Assembly: GCA_019114495.1 (NCBI GenBank)
Contig: DXFK01000112.1
Coordinates: 1-63,308, forward strand
Direction of reading: 5' to 3'
Source: Candidatus Blautia stercoravium
Lineage (GTDB): Bacteria; Bacillota; Clostridia; Lachnospirales; Lachnospiraceae
Length of the DNA stretch: 63,308 bases
Shown here: positions 33,261 to 42,209 of the stretch, piece after piece
Position numbering within the stretch: the stretch's first letter is position 1
How the letters are laid out: each line of letters starts with the position of its first letter
The notes under the pieces: generated by a model
Database searches by the model: none
Told to the model about the DNA's origin: nothing
The model's input: only the letters and a program-made list of their open reading frames with translations
Program-made: the position numbers and the translations under genes

Positions 33261-35417
33261 TTGAGAAAAAACGAGTCAAAACAAAGAAAACTTACAAAAA
33301 AGATGAAACTAAAGCTGGCGGGGGTATTTGGATGTTCTCTGCTGGCTTTAGTCAGTTTACTGGGAGGAATTACCATTATCAATGCAAAATCGGGAAACCG
33401 CTATACCCAGCAGGTGTTGTCCCAGTCCCAGCAGCAGTACACAAATACGACGATTCCCTTTAAGCGGGGCAGTATTACGGATCGGAACGGCACCATTTTA
33501 GCCAACAGTGTGAAGGTATACAACCTGGTTCTGGACTGTGTGGAAATCAACAAGAACCCGGAAAAGTATAAAGAACCCACGAAGGCAGCTCTGGAGGAGT
33601 ATTTCGGCATTGACCAGGATACAGTGGAAGACCTTTTAACCGGGGATGACACCAAGGCGAGCCAGTACCAGATTCTGAAAAAAGAAGTTACCATGGAAGA
33701 GAAGAAGGCATTTGAAGATTATTTGGAGATTCCGGAGGATGAGGAAGAGAAGAAGGCTCTGGGCCAGGAGGAAGTGACCCGTCGTCAGAGCGTCCGTGGA
33801 ATTTACTTTGAAGAAAACTATAAGCGGATTTATCCTTTGGATAGTCTGGCTTGTGATGTCATTGGATTTACGGATACAGGTGATACGGCAACCTGGGGGC
33901 TCGAAGGGTATTACAACAGTACGTTAAATGGCAGCAACGGGCGTAAATTTGGATATATGGGTGAAAACGGGACTCTGGAACAGACCATTATTGAGGCTGA
34001 AAATGGAAAGAGCCTGACAACTACTATAGATGCTACGATTCAGGAGATTGTGGAAAAGTATATTTCCGCTTTTGACAGGGCGTTGTCTGCAGGTCCCAAT
34101 AACAAAAAGAATGCCAAGAAAAAGGGTGCGGAAAATATAGCCGTTATTGTGGAAGACCCCAATACCGGAGAGATTCTGGCTATGGCAAGTTCCGGAACGT
34201 ATGACTTAAACAATCCCAGAGATTTAACGGGAAGTTATACAGATTTGGAAATCGCAAATATGGATGACGAAGAGACGAAGGAAGCTCTGTTTGCCATGTG
34301 GAAAAACTACTGTGTCAGCCAGAACTATGAACCTGGTTCCGTTGTTAAACCTATTGTAGTGGCCAGCGCTCTGGAATCTGGAGCCATTACGGAAGACAGC
34401 CAGTTTGTCTGTGACGGCGGAGAGCAAATCGGGGAAGATTATGTACGCTGTGCTGTCTATCCGGACAGTCACGGTGTAGAAAGTGTAGGAGAGGTTATCC
34501 AAAACTCCTGCAACGACGGTATGATGGCCATTGGACGGAAAATGGGCACCAGTCTGTTTCTGGAATATCAGAACAAATTTAACTTTGGAACCAGAACCGG
34601 TATTGACCTGCCAAGTGAGGAAACGGGACTTCTGTTTTCAGAAGATAATATGTATGAGATGGAACTGGCTACCTCAACTTTCGGCCAGGGCTTTAACTGT
34701 ACTATGATTCAGGAAATTGCAGCCATGTCTGCGGCAATCAACGGCGGTGTTTATTACCAGCCCCATTTGGTAAAAGAAATTACGGATGAGGACGGAAAAG
34801 TCGTGAAAAATATTACCCCTACCATTCTGAAACAGCCCATATCGGAAGAGGTATCTGCAGATGTGCGGGAATACATGGGTATGAGTGTGGAAAGTGGTAC
34901 CAGTAAATCTGCCAAAGTCAAGGGATATTCCATGGGGGGTAAGACGGGAACAGCGGAAAAGCTGAATGAAAAGGAAAAGGGAAACTATCTGGTATCCTTT
35001 ATTGGGTTTGCCCCTCTGGATAAGCCGGAAGTCATTATTTATACGGTTGTAGATACGCCAAACGTGGAAGAACAGGCTTCCAGTACGTACCCTCAGTATC
35101 TTTCTCAGGCCATTCTGTCCGAGGTACTGCCGTATATGAACATTTATCAGGACGAGCCTACAGACGAAGAAACCGTACTATGGGAAGGCTTTTACGGAGT
35201 GCCCAAGATGACGGACATCGTAAAAGACGGTGTGTCCAATCCATATGGCACTATACTGGATCAGGGATTCGGTGACGGAGACCCACAGGAAGAAGAGGCC
35301 AACAACGAGGAGACAGATGGTATTACCAACGAAGATGCAGGCATTGAGGAAGAGGATTCCACCTACGAAGAGGATGCCTATGGTATGGAAGACCTGGAAG
35401 ACCAAATAAGAAGATAA
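33261..35417 (+). CDS. pbpB: Division penicillin-binding protein (class B transpeptidase, 718 aa)
   Basis: Septal D,D-transpeptidase of the FtsI/PBP2B type. It has an N-terminal membrane anchor, a dimerisation domain ('GSITDRNGTILANSV'), and transpeptidase motifs S360-V-V-K ('EPGSVVKP'), S416-C-N418, and 'GGKTGTAEK' (K561). There are no PASTA domains; instead the C-terminus ends in an acidic tail rich in E, D and N outside the membrane. The start is TTG 33261 preceded by AGGTG; no suitable ATG exists before the anchor. Confidence 0.92.
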   Translation: MRKNESKQRKLTKKMKLKLAGVFGCSLLALVSLLGGITIINAKSGNRYTQQVLSQSQQQYTNTTIPFKRGSITDRNGTILANSVKVYNLVLDCVEINKNPEKYKEPTKAALEEYFGIDQDTVEDLLTGDDTKASQYQILKKEVTMEEKKAFEDYLEIPEDEEEKKALGQEEVTRRQSVRGIYFEENYKRIYPLDSLACDVIGFTDTGDTATWGLEGYYNSTLNGSNGRKFGYMGENGTLEQTIIEAENGKSLTTTIDATIQEIVEKYISAFDRALSAGPNNKKNAKKKGAENIAVIVEDPNTGEILAMASSGTYDLNNPRDLTGSYTDLEIANMDDEETKEALFAMWKNYCVSQNYEPGSVVKPIVVASALESGAITEDSQFVCDGGEQIGEDYVRCAVYPDSHGVESVGEVIQNSCNDGMMAIGRKMGTSLFLEYQNKFNFGTRTGIDLPSEETGLLFSEDNMYEMELATSTFGQGFNCTMIQEIAAMSAAINGGVYYQPHLVKEITDEDGKVVKNITPTILKQPISEEVSADVREYMGMSVESGTSKSAKVKGYSMGGKTGTAEKLNEKEKGNYLVSFIGFAPLDKPEVIIYTVVDTPNVEEQASSTYPQYLSQAILSEVLPYMNIYQDEPTDEETVLWEGFYGVPKMTDIVKDGVSNPYGTILDQGFGDGDPQEEEANNEETDGITNEDAGIEEEDSTYEEDAYGMEDLEDQIRR

Positions 35418-35465
35418 AAAACAGTGTTGCTGCAATTTCCTTTGTGCGGCAACACTGTTTTTTGT
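35416..35465 (+). terminator. Terminator between pbpB and spoVD
   Basis: AACAGTGTTGC (35420-35430) and GCAACACTGTT (35449-35459) form a perfect stem followed by TTTTT. It would cut the dcw transcript before the sporulation gene. Confidence 0.85.
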
Positions 35466-35525
35466 TCTAAAGAAGAGGCAGGAGGTCATATAGTATAGGG
35501 ATAAGCTGTTTGTCGGGGCTAAAAG

Positions 35526-37250
35526 TTGAGGAAAAACAGAACCTATCATAAAAAGAAAACTGTGGTAGTCTTTGCTGCCTGCGTGCTGATGCTTATGGGG
35601 CTTATGGGGCGTATGGTCTATCTCATGGTCATACGTTCGGATTATTATGCGAAGAAGGCAGAACAGCTTCATGAAAGAGAGCGGGAAATTAAGGCGGCCA
35701 GAGGAAGAATCCTGGACTGCAAAGGGGAGGTGCTGGCGGATAATAAGGCAGTGTGTACGATTTCTGTGATTCACAGCCAGATAAAAGAGCCGGAAAAGGT
35801 TATCCGTATGTTGGAAAAAGAACTGGGGCTGTCTTACGAAACTGCCAAAAAGAGAGTGGAAACTGTGTCTGCCATTGAACGGGTAAAGACCAATGTGGAG
35901 AAAAGCGTGGGGGATAAAATCCGAAGCTATGGGCTGGAGGGCGTCAAAGTAGACGAAGATTTCAAGCGGGATTACCCTTATGAGGAACTGGCCTCCAAGG
36001 TGCTGGGGTTTACCGGAGGGGACAATCAGGGGATTATCGGATTGGAAGTAAAGTATGAAGATGTGCTGCAGGGCGTTAATGGCAAGATACTCACCACCAC
36101 AGATGCCAGAGGGGTAGAACTGTCTGAGTTGGGAGAATACCGGGCAGAGCCGGTGCCGGGGTATGATTTGCATTTGAGTCTGGATAAAAATATTCAGATG
36201 TATGCCCAGCAGGCTGCAGAGAAAGTCAAGGAGGAAAAACAGGCAGACGCTGTGTCCATTCTGCTGCTGAATCCCCAGAACGGAGAGATTTATGCCAATG
36301 CCAATGTGCCTGAATTTAATTTAAACGACCCTTTTACCCTGAATACGGATATTGATACTTCCGGTATGACAGATAAGGAACTGCAGGACGCCTGCAACCA
36401 GATGTGGAGAAATCTCACGATCAATGATACCTATGAACCGGGGTCCACTTTCAAAATTATTACTATGGCAGCCGGACTTTCCCAGGGGGTAGTACACCTG
36501 GATGACCGCTTTTCCTGTCCCGGCTTCCGGGTGGTGGAGGATAGAAGAATTCACTGCCATAAAAGAACAGGACACGGGGCAGAAAGCTTTGTGGAAGGGG
36601 CTATGAATTCCTGCAATCCAGTGTTTATTGATGTGGGGCTGCGGCTGGGCGTGGACAATTATTACCGGTATTTTCAAAATTTTGGCCTTTTGGAGAAGAC
36701 CGGCATTGATTTGCCGGGAGAGGCGGACACAATTATGCACAAAAAAGAAAATATCGGGGAAGTAGAACTGGCTACCATTTCTTTTGGCCAGTCCTTTCAG
36801 ATTACGCCTATACAGCTGGCCACCACAGTCAGTTCCCTGATTAACGGGGGAAAACGGATAACACCCCACTTTGGTGTAAAGGTGACAGACCGGGAAGGCA
36901 ATCTGGTAAAAACGCTGGACTATAAGGAACAGACAGGAATTGTCACTCCGGAGGTGTCAGAAGAAGTCCGCTATATTCTGGAAAAGGTAGTATCTGAAGG
37001 TTCAGGAAAGAACGCGGCCATAGAGGGCAGAACCATCGGGGGAAAGACCGCCACTTCCCAGACTTTGCCAAGAAGCGCTAACCGCTATATCTCGTCTTTT
37101 CTGGGCTTTACCCCGGCAGACAATCCCCAGGTTCTGGGTATCTGCGTCATCCATGATCCTCAGGGCGTTTATTACGGCGGAACCATTGCCGCGCCTGTGA
37201 TAAAAGACATCTTTGAGAATATTCTTCCTTACATGGGGATTGAAGGTTGA
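35526..37250 (+). CDS. spoVD: SpoVD-like class B penicillin-binding protein (574 aa)
   Basis: A sporulation- or division-linked transpeptidase, paralog of the preceding gene. Membrane anchor 'TVVVFAACVLMLMGLMG', dimerisation region 'AARGRILDCKGEVLADN', S307-T-F-K ('EPGSTFKI'), S362-C-N ('NSCNPVFIDVG'), and the third motif reads K507-T-A ('GGKTATSQ') where nearly all relatives have KTG. The HC-x-K-R-T-G-H-G stretch ('IHCHKRTGHGAE') is typical of SpoVD. Start is TTG 35526, just six bases after an in-frame TAA, with only a weak GGGG upstream. In Bacillus, SpoVD makes spore cortex with SpoVE; inference from position and similarity. Confidence 0.87.
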   Translation: MRKNRTYHKKKTVVVFAACVLMLMGLMGRMVYLMVIRSDYYAKKAEQLHEREREIKAARGRILDCKGEVLADNKAVCTISVIHSQIKEPEKVIRMLEKELGLSYETAKKRVETVSAIERVKTNVEKSVGDKIRSYGLEGVKVDEDFKRDYPYEELASKVLGFTGGDNQGIIGLEVKYEDVLQGVNGKILTTTDARGVELSELGEYRAEPVPGYDLHLSLDKNIQMYAQQAAEKVKEEKQADAVSILLLNPQNGEIYANANVPEFNLNDPFTLNTDIDTSGMTDKELQDACNQMWRNLTINDTYEPGSTFKIITMAAGLSQGVVHLDDRFSCPGFRVVEDRRIHCHKRTGHGAESFVEGAMNSCNPVFIDVGLRLGVDNYYRYFQNFGLLEKTGIDLPGEADTIMHKKENIGEVELATISFGQSFQITPIQLATTVSSLINGGKRITPHFGVKVTDREGNLVKTLDYKEQTGIVTPEVSEEVRYILEKVVSEGSGKNAAIEGRTIGGKTATSQTLPRSANRYISSFLGFTPADNPQVLGICVIHDPQGVYYGGTIAAPVIKDIFENILPYMGIEG

Positions 37251-37275
37251 TAAATGAAGGAAAAAGCATTATACT
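37247..37275 (+). promoter_or_regulatory. Internal dcw promoter for mraY-murD
   Basis: TTGATA (37247-37252), 17 bases, TATACT (37270-37275). The -35 overlaps the spoVD stop codon. Confidence 0.7.
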
Positions 37276-37310
37276 AGGAAGAGCAAAAATACATAAAAAA
37301 GAGGTGTACT

Positions 37311-38270
37311 ATGACAGATTTTAAAATGGTTGTACCGGTACTTGTGGCGTTTGCCATCAGTGTCATATTAGGCCCCATTATCATTCCCTATCTGCGGAAA
37401 TTGAAAATGGGACAGACAGAGCGTAAAGAGGGAGTACAGTCCCACTTAAAGAAAGCCGGAACTCCCACCATGGGCGGCATTATTTTCCTTCTTTCCACAG
37501 TGGTGACTTCCCTGGTTTATGTAAAAGATTATCCCAAGATTATTCCCGTTTTGTTTCTCACACTGGGCTTTGGAATCATTGGTTTTCTGGACGACTACCT
37601 GAAGGTTGTGCTGAAACGTTCTGACGGCTTAATGCCCATGCAGAAAATGGCATGCCAGATTGTGGTAACGGCTGTGTTTGCCTTTTATCTGGTGAAGTTT
37701 ACCGATGTGCCTCTGACCATGAAAATTCCCTTTATTCCTGGACATGAACTGGACTTCGGTATTCTCACCATTCCGCTTATCTTTATTGTAGTCATCGGTA
37801 CGGTAAACGGTGTGAACTTTACCGACGGACTGGACGGGCTGGCTTCTTCCGTAACCATTATGGTGGCTACCTTCTTTTCTGTCATTGCCATTGGCACGAA
37901 GAGCGGGATTGAACCCATTACCTGCGCGGTGGTGGGAGCTTTAATGGGCTTTTTGCTGTTCAATGTGTATCCGGCCAAGATTTTTATGGGAGACACAGGA
38001 TCGCTGGCTTTGGGCGGCTTTGTGGCAGGTACGGCGTATATGCTGCAGATGCCTCTGTTTCTTTTGATCGTAGGTCTGATATATGTAGTGGAAGTGTTGT
38101 CTGTTATGATTCAGGTGACTTACTTTAAGGCAACCCACGGAAAGAGATTCTTTAAAATGGCACCTATTCATCATCACTTTGAGTTATGCGGCTGGTCTGA
38201 AACGAGAGTAGTAGCAGTATTTTCCATAATCACGGCTATTTTATGCCTGATTGCGTTAATAGGTGTATAG
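37311..38270 (+). CDS. mraY: Phospho-MurNAc-pentapeptide transferase MraY (319 aa)
   Basis: Integral membrane enzyme making lipid I. About ten helices with the cytoplasmic motifs 'KKAGTPTMGGI', 'GFLDDYLKV' (catalytic Asp pair), 'GVNFTDGLDGLAS', 'FMGDTGSLALGGF' and 'PIHHHFEL'. Full length. GAGG lies before ATG 37311. Confidence 0.97.
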   Translation: MTDFKMVVPVLVAFAISVILGPIIIPYLRKLKMGQTERKEGVQSHLKKAGTPTMGGIIFLLSTVVTSLVYVKDYPKIIPVLFLTLGFGIIGFLDDYLKVVLKRSDGLMPMQKMACQIVVTAVFAFYLVKFTDVPLTMKIPFIPGHELDFGILTIPLIFIVVIGTVNGVNFTDGLDGLASSVTIMVATFFSVIAIGTKSGIEPITCAVVGALMGFLLFNVYPAKIFMGDTGSLALGGFVAGTAYMLQMPLFLLIVGLIYVVEVLSVMIQVTYFKATHGKRFFKMAPIHHHFELCGWSETRVVAVFSIITAILCLIALIGV

Positions 38271-38280
38271 GAGAAAAAAT

Positions 38281-39654
38281 ATGAGTTTATACAAAAAGAA
38301 ATTGCAGGGAAAAAAAGTGCTGGTGTTCGGTTCCGGTATCAGCGGAATCGGTGCGGCAAAGCTTCTGGAAGCCGTAGGCGCCCGGGTTGTCCTGTATGAC
38401 GGCAATGAAAAACTGAAAAAAGAAGAGCTTGAGAAGAAGCTGCCCAAAGGATCTGCCTGTGAAATTGTACTGGGCGAACTGAGTGACGAAGTGATTTCCA
38501 CTCTGGATTTGGCAGTGATGAGTCCGGGAGTGCCTCTAGACATTGCGCCTGTAGAGCGTATGCAGGCTGCAGGCGTGCCGGTGTGGGGCGAAGTAGAACT
38601 GGCTTACCGCATGGGCGAGGGAACGGTGCTGGCTATTACAGGAACAAACGGAAAGACTACCACCACAGCTCTACTTGGAGAAATTATGAAGGCTTATGCG
38701 GATTCGGTGTTTGTGGTAGGAAATATAGGAAATGCCTATACAGAAGCTGCTCTGTCCATGAATGAGGACAGCTATACAGTGGCAGAAATCAGCAGCTTTC
38801 AGTTGGAAACCACCCATACCTTTGCTCCAAAGGTTTCCGCTATTTTAAATATTACAGAAGACCATTTAAACCGTCATCATACCATGAAAGAATACATTCG
38901 TGTGAAAGAGCTGATTGCAGCCAATCAGACAAAAGAAGATTTCTGTATTCTGAATTATGAAGACGAAGAATTGCGCAGGTTCGCAGAACACTGTCCGGCA
39001 ACGGTTGTCTTTTTCTCCAGTGAGAGAATGCTGGAAAAGGGCGTGTACTTAGATGGTACAAGGATTGTGCTGAAAACAGATGCAGAAGAGGTAGAACTGG
39101 TACGCACCGAAGAATTAAAGCTTCTGGGGCAGCACAATTATGAAAACGTTATGGCAGCAGCAGCTATGGCTTACTGCGCCGGAGTGCCGAAAGAAGTTAT
39201 CCGAAGGGCAGCGTCTGCATTTCGTGCCGTTGCACACCGCATTGAGTTTGTGGAAGAGATTCACGGCGTAGCTTATTATAACGATTCTAAGGGAACCAAT
39301 CCCGATGCAGCCATTAAGGGCATACAGGCTATGAATCGCCCGACTTTTCTTATTGGCGGAGGATACGATAAGGAATCTTCTTATGAGGAGTGGATTCAGG
39401 CCTTTGACGGCAAGGTAAAGGAACTTGTGCTTATCGGACAGACCAGAGAGAAAATAGAAAAAGCAGCTCACGCATGCGGATTTTACCATACCATTCTGGC
39501 AGACAGCCTGAAAGAAGCGGTGAAAATCTGTGCCGAAAAAGCCCAAAAAGGGGATGCGGTTCTGCTTTCACCTGCCTGCGCAAGTTGGGGGCAGTTTGAC
39601 AACTATGAGCAGCGGGGAGACAAGTTTAAGGAATATGTACGCAGCATGCTTTAA
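38281..39654 (+). CDS. murD: UDP-N-acetylmuramoyl-L-alanine--D-glutamate ligase (457 aa)
   Basis: Adds D-Glu to UDP-MurNAc-Ala in the cytoplasm. Seen: N-terminal Rossmann-like 'VLVFGSGISGIGAAK', ATPase 'AITGTNGKTTTTALLGE', 'TEDHLNRHHTMKEYI', 'VAHRIEFVEE' and 'YYNDSKGTNPDA'. ATG 38281 with GGAG at seven bases is chosen over the upstream in-frame GTG at 38263, which lies before the ribosome site. Confidence 0.96.
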   Translation: MSLYKKKLQGKKVLVFGSGISGIGAAKLLEAVGARVVLYDGNEKLKKEELEKKLPKGSACEIVLGELSDEVISTLDLAVMSPGVPLDIAPVERMQAAGVPVWGEVELAYRMGEGTVLAITGTNGKTTTTALLGEIMKAYADSVFVVGNIGNAYTEAALSMNEDSYTVAEISSFQLETTHTFAPKVSAILNITEDHLNRHHTMKEYIRVKELIAANQTKEDFCILNYEDEELRRFAEHCPATVVFFSSERMLEKGVYLDGTRIVLKTDAEEVELVRTEELKLLGQHNYENVMAAAAMAYCAGVPKEVIRRAASAFRAVAHRIEFVEEIHGVAYYNDSKGTNPDAAIKGIQAMNRPTFLIGGGYDKESSYEEWIQAFDGKVKELVLIGQTREKIEKAAHACGFYHTILADSLKEAVKICAEKAQKGDAVLLSPACASWGQFDNYEQRGDKFKEYVRSML

Positions 39655-39662
39655 GAAAAACC

Positions 39663-39698
39663 AGGGGACAGTCAAAAAAGGCTGTCCTCTTTGTTATA
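39663..39698 (+). terminator. Probable terminator between murD and spoVE
   Basis: AGGGGACAG (39663-39671) pairs with CTGTCCTCT (39682-39690), one G-U pair, followed by TTGTTAT. The T run is interrupted, so efficiency is uncertain. Confidence 0.5.
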
Positions 39699-39782
39699 AG
39701 GGAAACTTTTTTGGAATACGTCTATCTGTTTCCTGTATTTCATATATTGAAAAGAAGCACCGTCACGAAAGGAAGCATAAAA

Positions 39783-40874
39783 GTGGAGAAGGAAAGAAAA
39801 AATGCGGGACACCAGGACACAGGGCTTCTGTTTCTGGTTCTGCTTCTTTTGATTTGCGGTCTGGTGTTTCTCTATAGTACCAGTGCGTATAATGGCAGAG
39901 TCAAATTCCATGATTCTGCCTATTATTTTAAGAAACAGTTATTTGCCACTTCCCTGGGACTTATGGGAATGTATCTGGTTTCCTGCATGGACTATCACAT
40001 TCTGGTGCGGTTTGCCCCCTTTTTTTATCTGATATCTCTGGTTTTGTCCCTGGCCGTTCTCTTGTTCGGAGATGAATATAATGGCTCGAAACGGTGGCTT
40101 TCTATAGGGCCTTTGTCTTTTCAGCCTTCTGAGTTTGCCAAGGTGGCGGTGATACTGCTTTTGACCCATGTGATTATCCGCAGTGCGGAACACAAGCAGG
40201 GAATTCTTCACATGGCAGGCACGATGACGCTTTTGCTGCCCATTGTGGGGCTTGTGGGAACAAACAATTTAAGTACCGCTATTATCATTCTGGGAATCGG
40301 AGTCATCTTGATTTTTGTATCTAATCCCCGCTACCTGCCTTTTCTTGGTATCGGAGCTGTGGGTGTGGTGTTTATAGGGATTTTTCTGGGCATGGCAAGC
40401 TACCGTCTGGAGCGGCTGGCTATCTGGCGGAATCCGGAGGCTTACGAAAAAGGATTTCAGACCATACAGGGGCTGTATGCTATAGGCAGCGGCGGGATTT
40501 TCGGCAGAGGTCTTGGCAGCAGTCTGCAGAAGCTGGGGTTTGTGCCCGAGGCCCAGAACGATATGATTTTTTCCATTATCTGTGAGGAAACGGGGCTTGT
40601 AGGCGCCTGCCTTCTGATTCTGCTGTTTGGGCTGCTTATCTGGCGTCTCATGGTCATTGCCACCCATGCAAGGGATTTAAGCGGCGCTTTGATTGCAGCA
40701 GGGATTATGGGGCATATGGCTATCCAGGTGATTTTAAATATCGCAGTAGTGACCAATACCATTCCCAACACGGGAATTACCCTGCCCTTTGTCAGCTATG
40801 GGGGGACGTCTGTGCTGTTTCTTCTGGGGGAGATGGGGATTGCTCTGTCCGTGAGCCGATACGAAGAACCGTGA
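39783..40874 (+). CDS. spoVE: FtsW/SpoVE-type SEDS glycosyltransferase (363 aa)
   Basis: Polytopic lipid II polymerase of the SEDS family. Ten or so helices begin with 'TGLLFLVLLLLICGLVFLYS'. Family motifs are 'GSKRWLSIGPLSFQPSEFAK', 'AIGSGGIFGRGLG', 'PEAQNDMIFSIICEETG' and 'FVSYGGTS'. GTG 39783 with AAGGAAG eight bases upstream is preferred over an upstream TTG that adds an unlikely tail. Location after murD and next to a SpoVD-like PBP suggests the SpoVE role in sporulation, but it may serve as FtsW for vegetative division, since no other SEDS gene is seen here. Confidence 0.9.
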   Translation: MEKERKNAGHQDTGLLFLVLLLLICGLVFLYSTSAYNGRVKFHDSAYYFKKQLFATSLGLMGMYLVSCMDYHILVRFAPFFYLISLVLSLAVLLFGDEYNGSKRWLSIGPLSFQPSEFAKVAVILLLTHVIIRSAEHKQGILHMAGTMTLLLPIVGLVGTNNLSTAIIILGIGVILIFVSNPRYLPFLGIGAVGVVFIGIFLGMASYRLERLAIWRNPEAYEKGFQTIQGLYAIGSGGIFGRGLGSSLQKLGFVPEAQNDMIFSIICEETGLVGACLLILLFGLLIWRLMVIATHARDLSGALIAAGIMGHMAIQVILNIAVVTNTIPNTGITLPFVSYGGTSVLFLLGEMGIALSVSRYEEP

Positions 40875-40953
40875 CTTTATGCACACCGCCCGGCAGGCCG
40901 CATAGAATACAGTATGAAAGTCTTTGAATCTGAATATAAGAGGAGTGTATGGC

Positions 40954-42198
40954 TTGGCTGGAATTAAAATTACAGGCGGAATTCCTTTAAGTGGTGAATT
41001 GAAAATACAGGGTTCTAAAAACGCGGCACTGCCAATGATGGCTGCCGCTCTTTTAAATAAAGGAGTTACCGTGCTCCACGGCTGTCCGAAAATTGCAGAT
41101 GTTTTTGTTATGGAAGAAATTTTAAAGAAACTGGGGGTAAAAGCAATCTGGGAGGGGCATACCCTTTTGCTGGATGCAGAACAGGTAACAGGATATGAGG
41201 TGGACCGGAAGCTGGGATGTCAGATGCGTTCCTCCATTGTCCTGCTGGGAAGTCTGCTGGGCCGGTGCGGTCAGGCTTGCGTGCCCTATCCCGGAGGCTG
41301 CGTCATTGGAAAAAGACCTGTGGATTTGCATTTGGCGGTTTTAGAGGCTATGGGGGCAGAATTTCAGGAAGGAGAAATGCTGTGCGCCAGGGCAGGGAAA
41401 AGGAAGGAAAGCAGATATCATTTTCCAAAAAGCAGTGTGGGAGCTGCGCAAAATGCCATTCTGGCCGCCGTATGTGCCCCGGGAATCACTTGGCTTTCCG
41501 GTTGTTCAAAAGAGCCGGAGGTCAGCTGGCTGTGCCGTTTTTTGAACCAGGCCGGGGCGAGGATAGAAGGTGTGGGGAGCGAGCAGCTTAAGATTACCGG
41601 GGTACGGAACCTTCACGATACGGAATTTCAGGTGCCCGCAGACCGGATAGCTGCAGGCACTTATGTGTGTGCCGCTGCTATTACCCGTGGAAACTGCGTT
41701 CTGGATCAGGCGCCAGTAGAGGAAATGGGAGCGCTTTTAGCTGCCTATGAGAAAATTGGTGGACAATATACCTGTAACAGTGGTAAACTGATTCTGTCAG
41801 GTCAGAAAGCGGATGGCTTTGTTCCTTATTTGCAGACAGCTGTGTATCCGGGATTTCCTACGGATTTGCAGTCTGTGTTTCTGGCAGTGCTTGCAGCCTC
41901 CAGAGGAGAGAGCTGTCTTGTGGAGACCGTGTTTGAAGACCGCTTTAAACCGGTGTACCAGCTGCAGAGAATGGGAGCAGATATTTCTGTATTCCAAAAC
42001 TGCGCCCGGGTTCGGGGAGGTGTTCTTACAGGAAATAAGGTTTGGGCCGAGGAACTGCGGGGAGGCGCAGCGCTGGTGCTGGCAGGCTTGGCCGCCAGGG
42101 GAGAGACCTGTGTGGAGAACCGCCATTATATTGAGCGGGGCTATGAAGATATCTGCAGAGATTTGACTTTACTGGGAGCGCAGATTTTCAAAGACTAA
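40954..42198 (+). CDS. murA: UDP-N-acetylglucosamine 1-carboxyvinyltransferase MurA (414 aa)
   Basis: First committed step of peptidoglycan synthesis: PEP transfer to UDP-GlcNAc. Seen: 'IQGSKNAALPMMAAALL' (active-site Lys-Asn), 'MRSSIVLLGSLLGRCG' and 'PGGCVIGKRPVDLHL' with the PEP-binding, fosfomycin-target Cys at 116; 'PADRIAAGTYVCAAA' and 'TDLQSVFLA'. The start is TTG 40954 with AGGAG (40941-40945) at eight bases; an ATG at 40949 is out of frame. Confidence 0.93.
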   Translation: MAGIKITGGIPLSGELKIQGSKNAALPMMAAALLNKGVTVLHGCPKIADVFVMEEILKKLGVKAIWEGHTLLLDAEQVTGYEVDRKLGCQMRSSIVLLGSLLGRCGQACVPYPGGCVIGKRPVDLHLAVLEAMGAEFQEGEMLCARAGKRKESRYHFPKSSVGAAQNAILAAVCAPGITWLSGCSKEPEVSWLCRFLNQAGARIEGVGSEQLKITGVRNLHDTEFQVPADRIAAGTYVCAAAITRGNCVLDQAPVEEMGALLAAYEKIGGQYTCNSGKLILSGQKADGFVPYLQTAVYPGFPTDLQSVFLAVLAASRGESCLVETVFEDRFKPVYQLQRMGADISVFQNCARVRGGVLTGNKVWAEELRGGAALVLAGLAARGETCVENRHYIERGYEDICRDLTLLGAQIFKD

Positions 42199-42209
42199 AG
42201 GGGAAGTTT

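Noticed and set aside
35178-36173. A 331-codon minus-strand frame across the pbpB-spoVD junction
   Set aside because: It is a shadow of two conserved PBPs and a terminator; no promoter or ribosome site.
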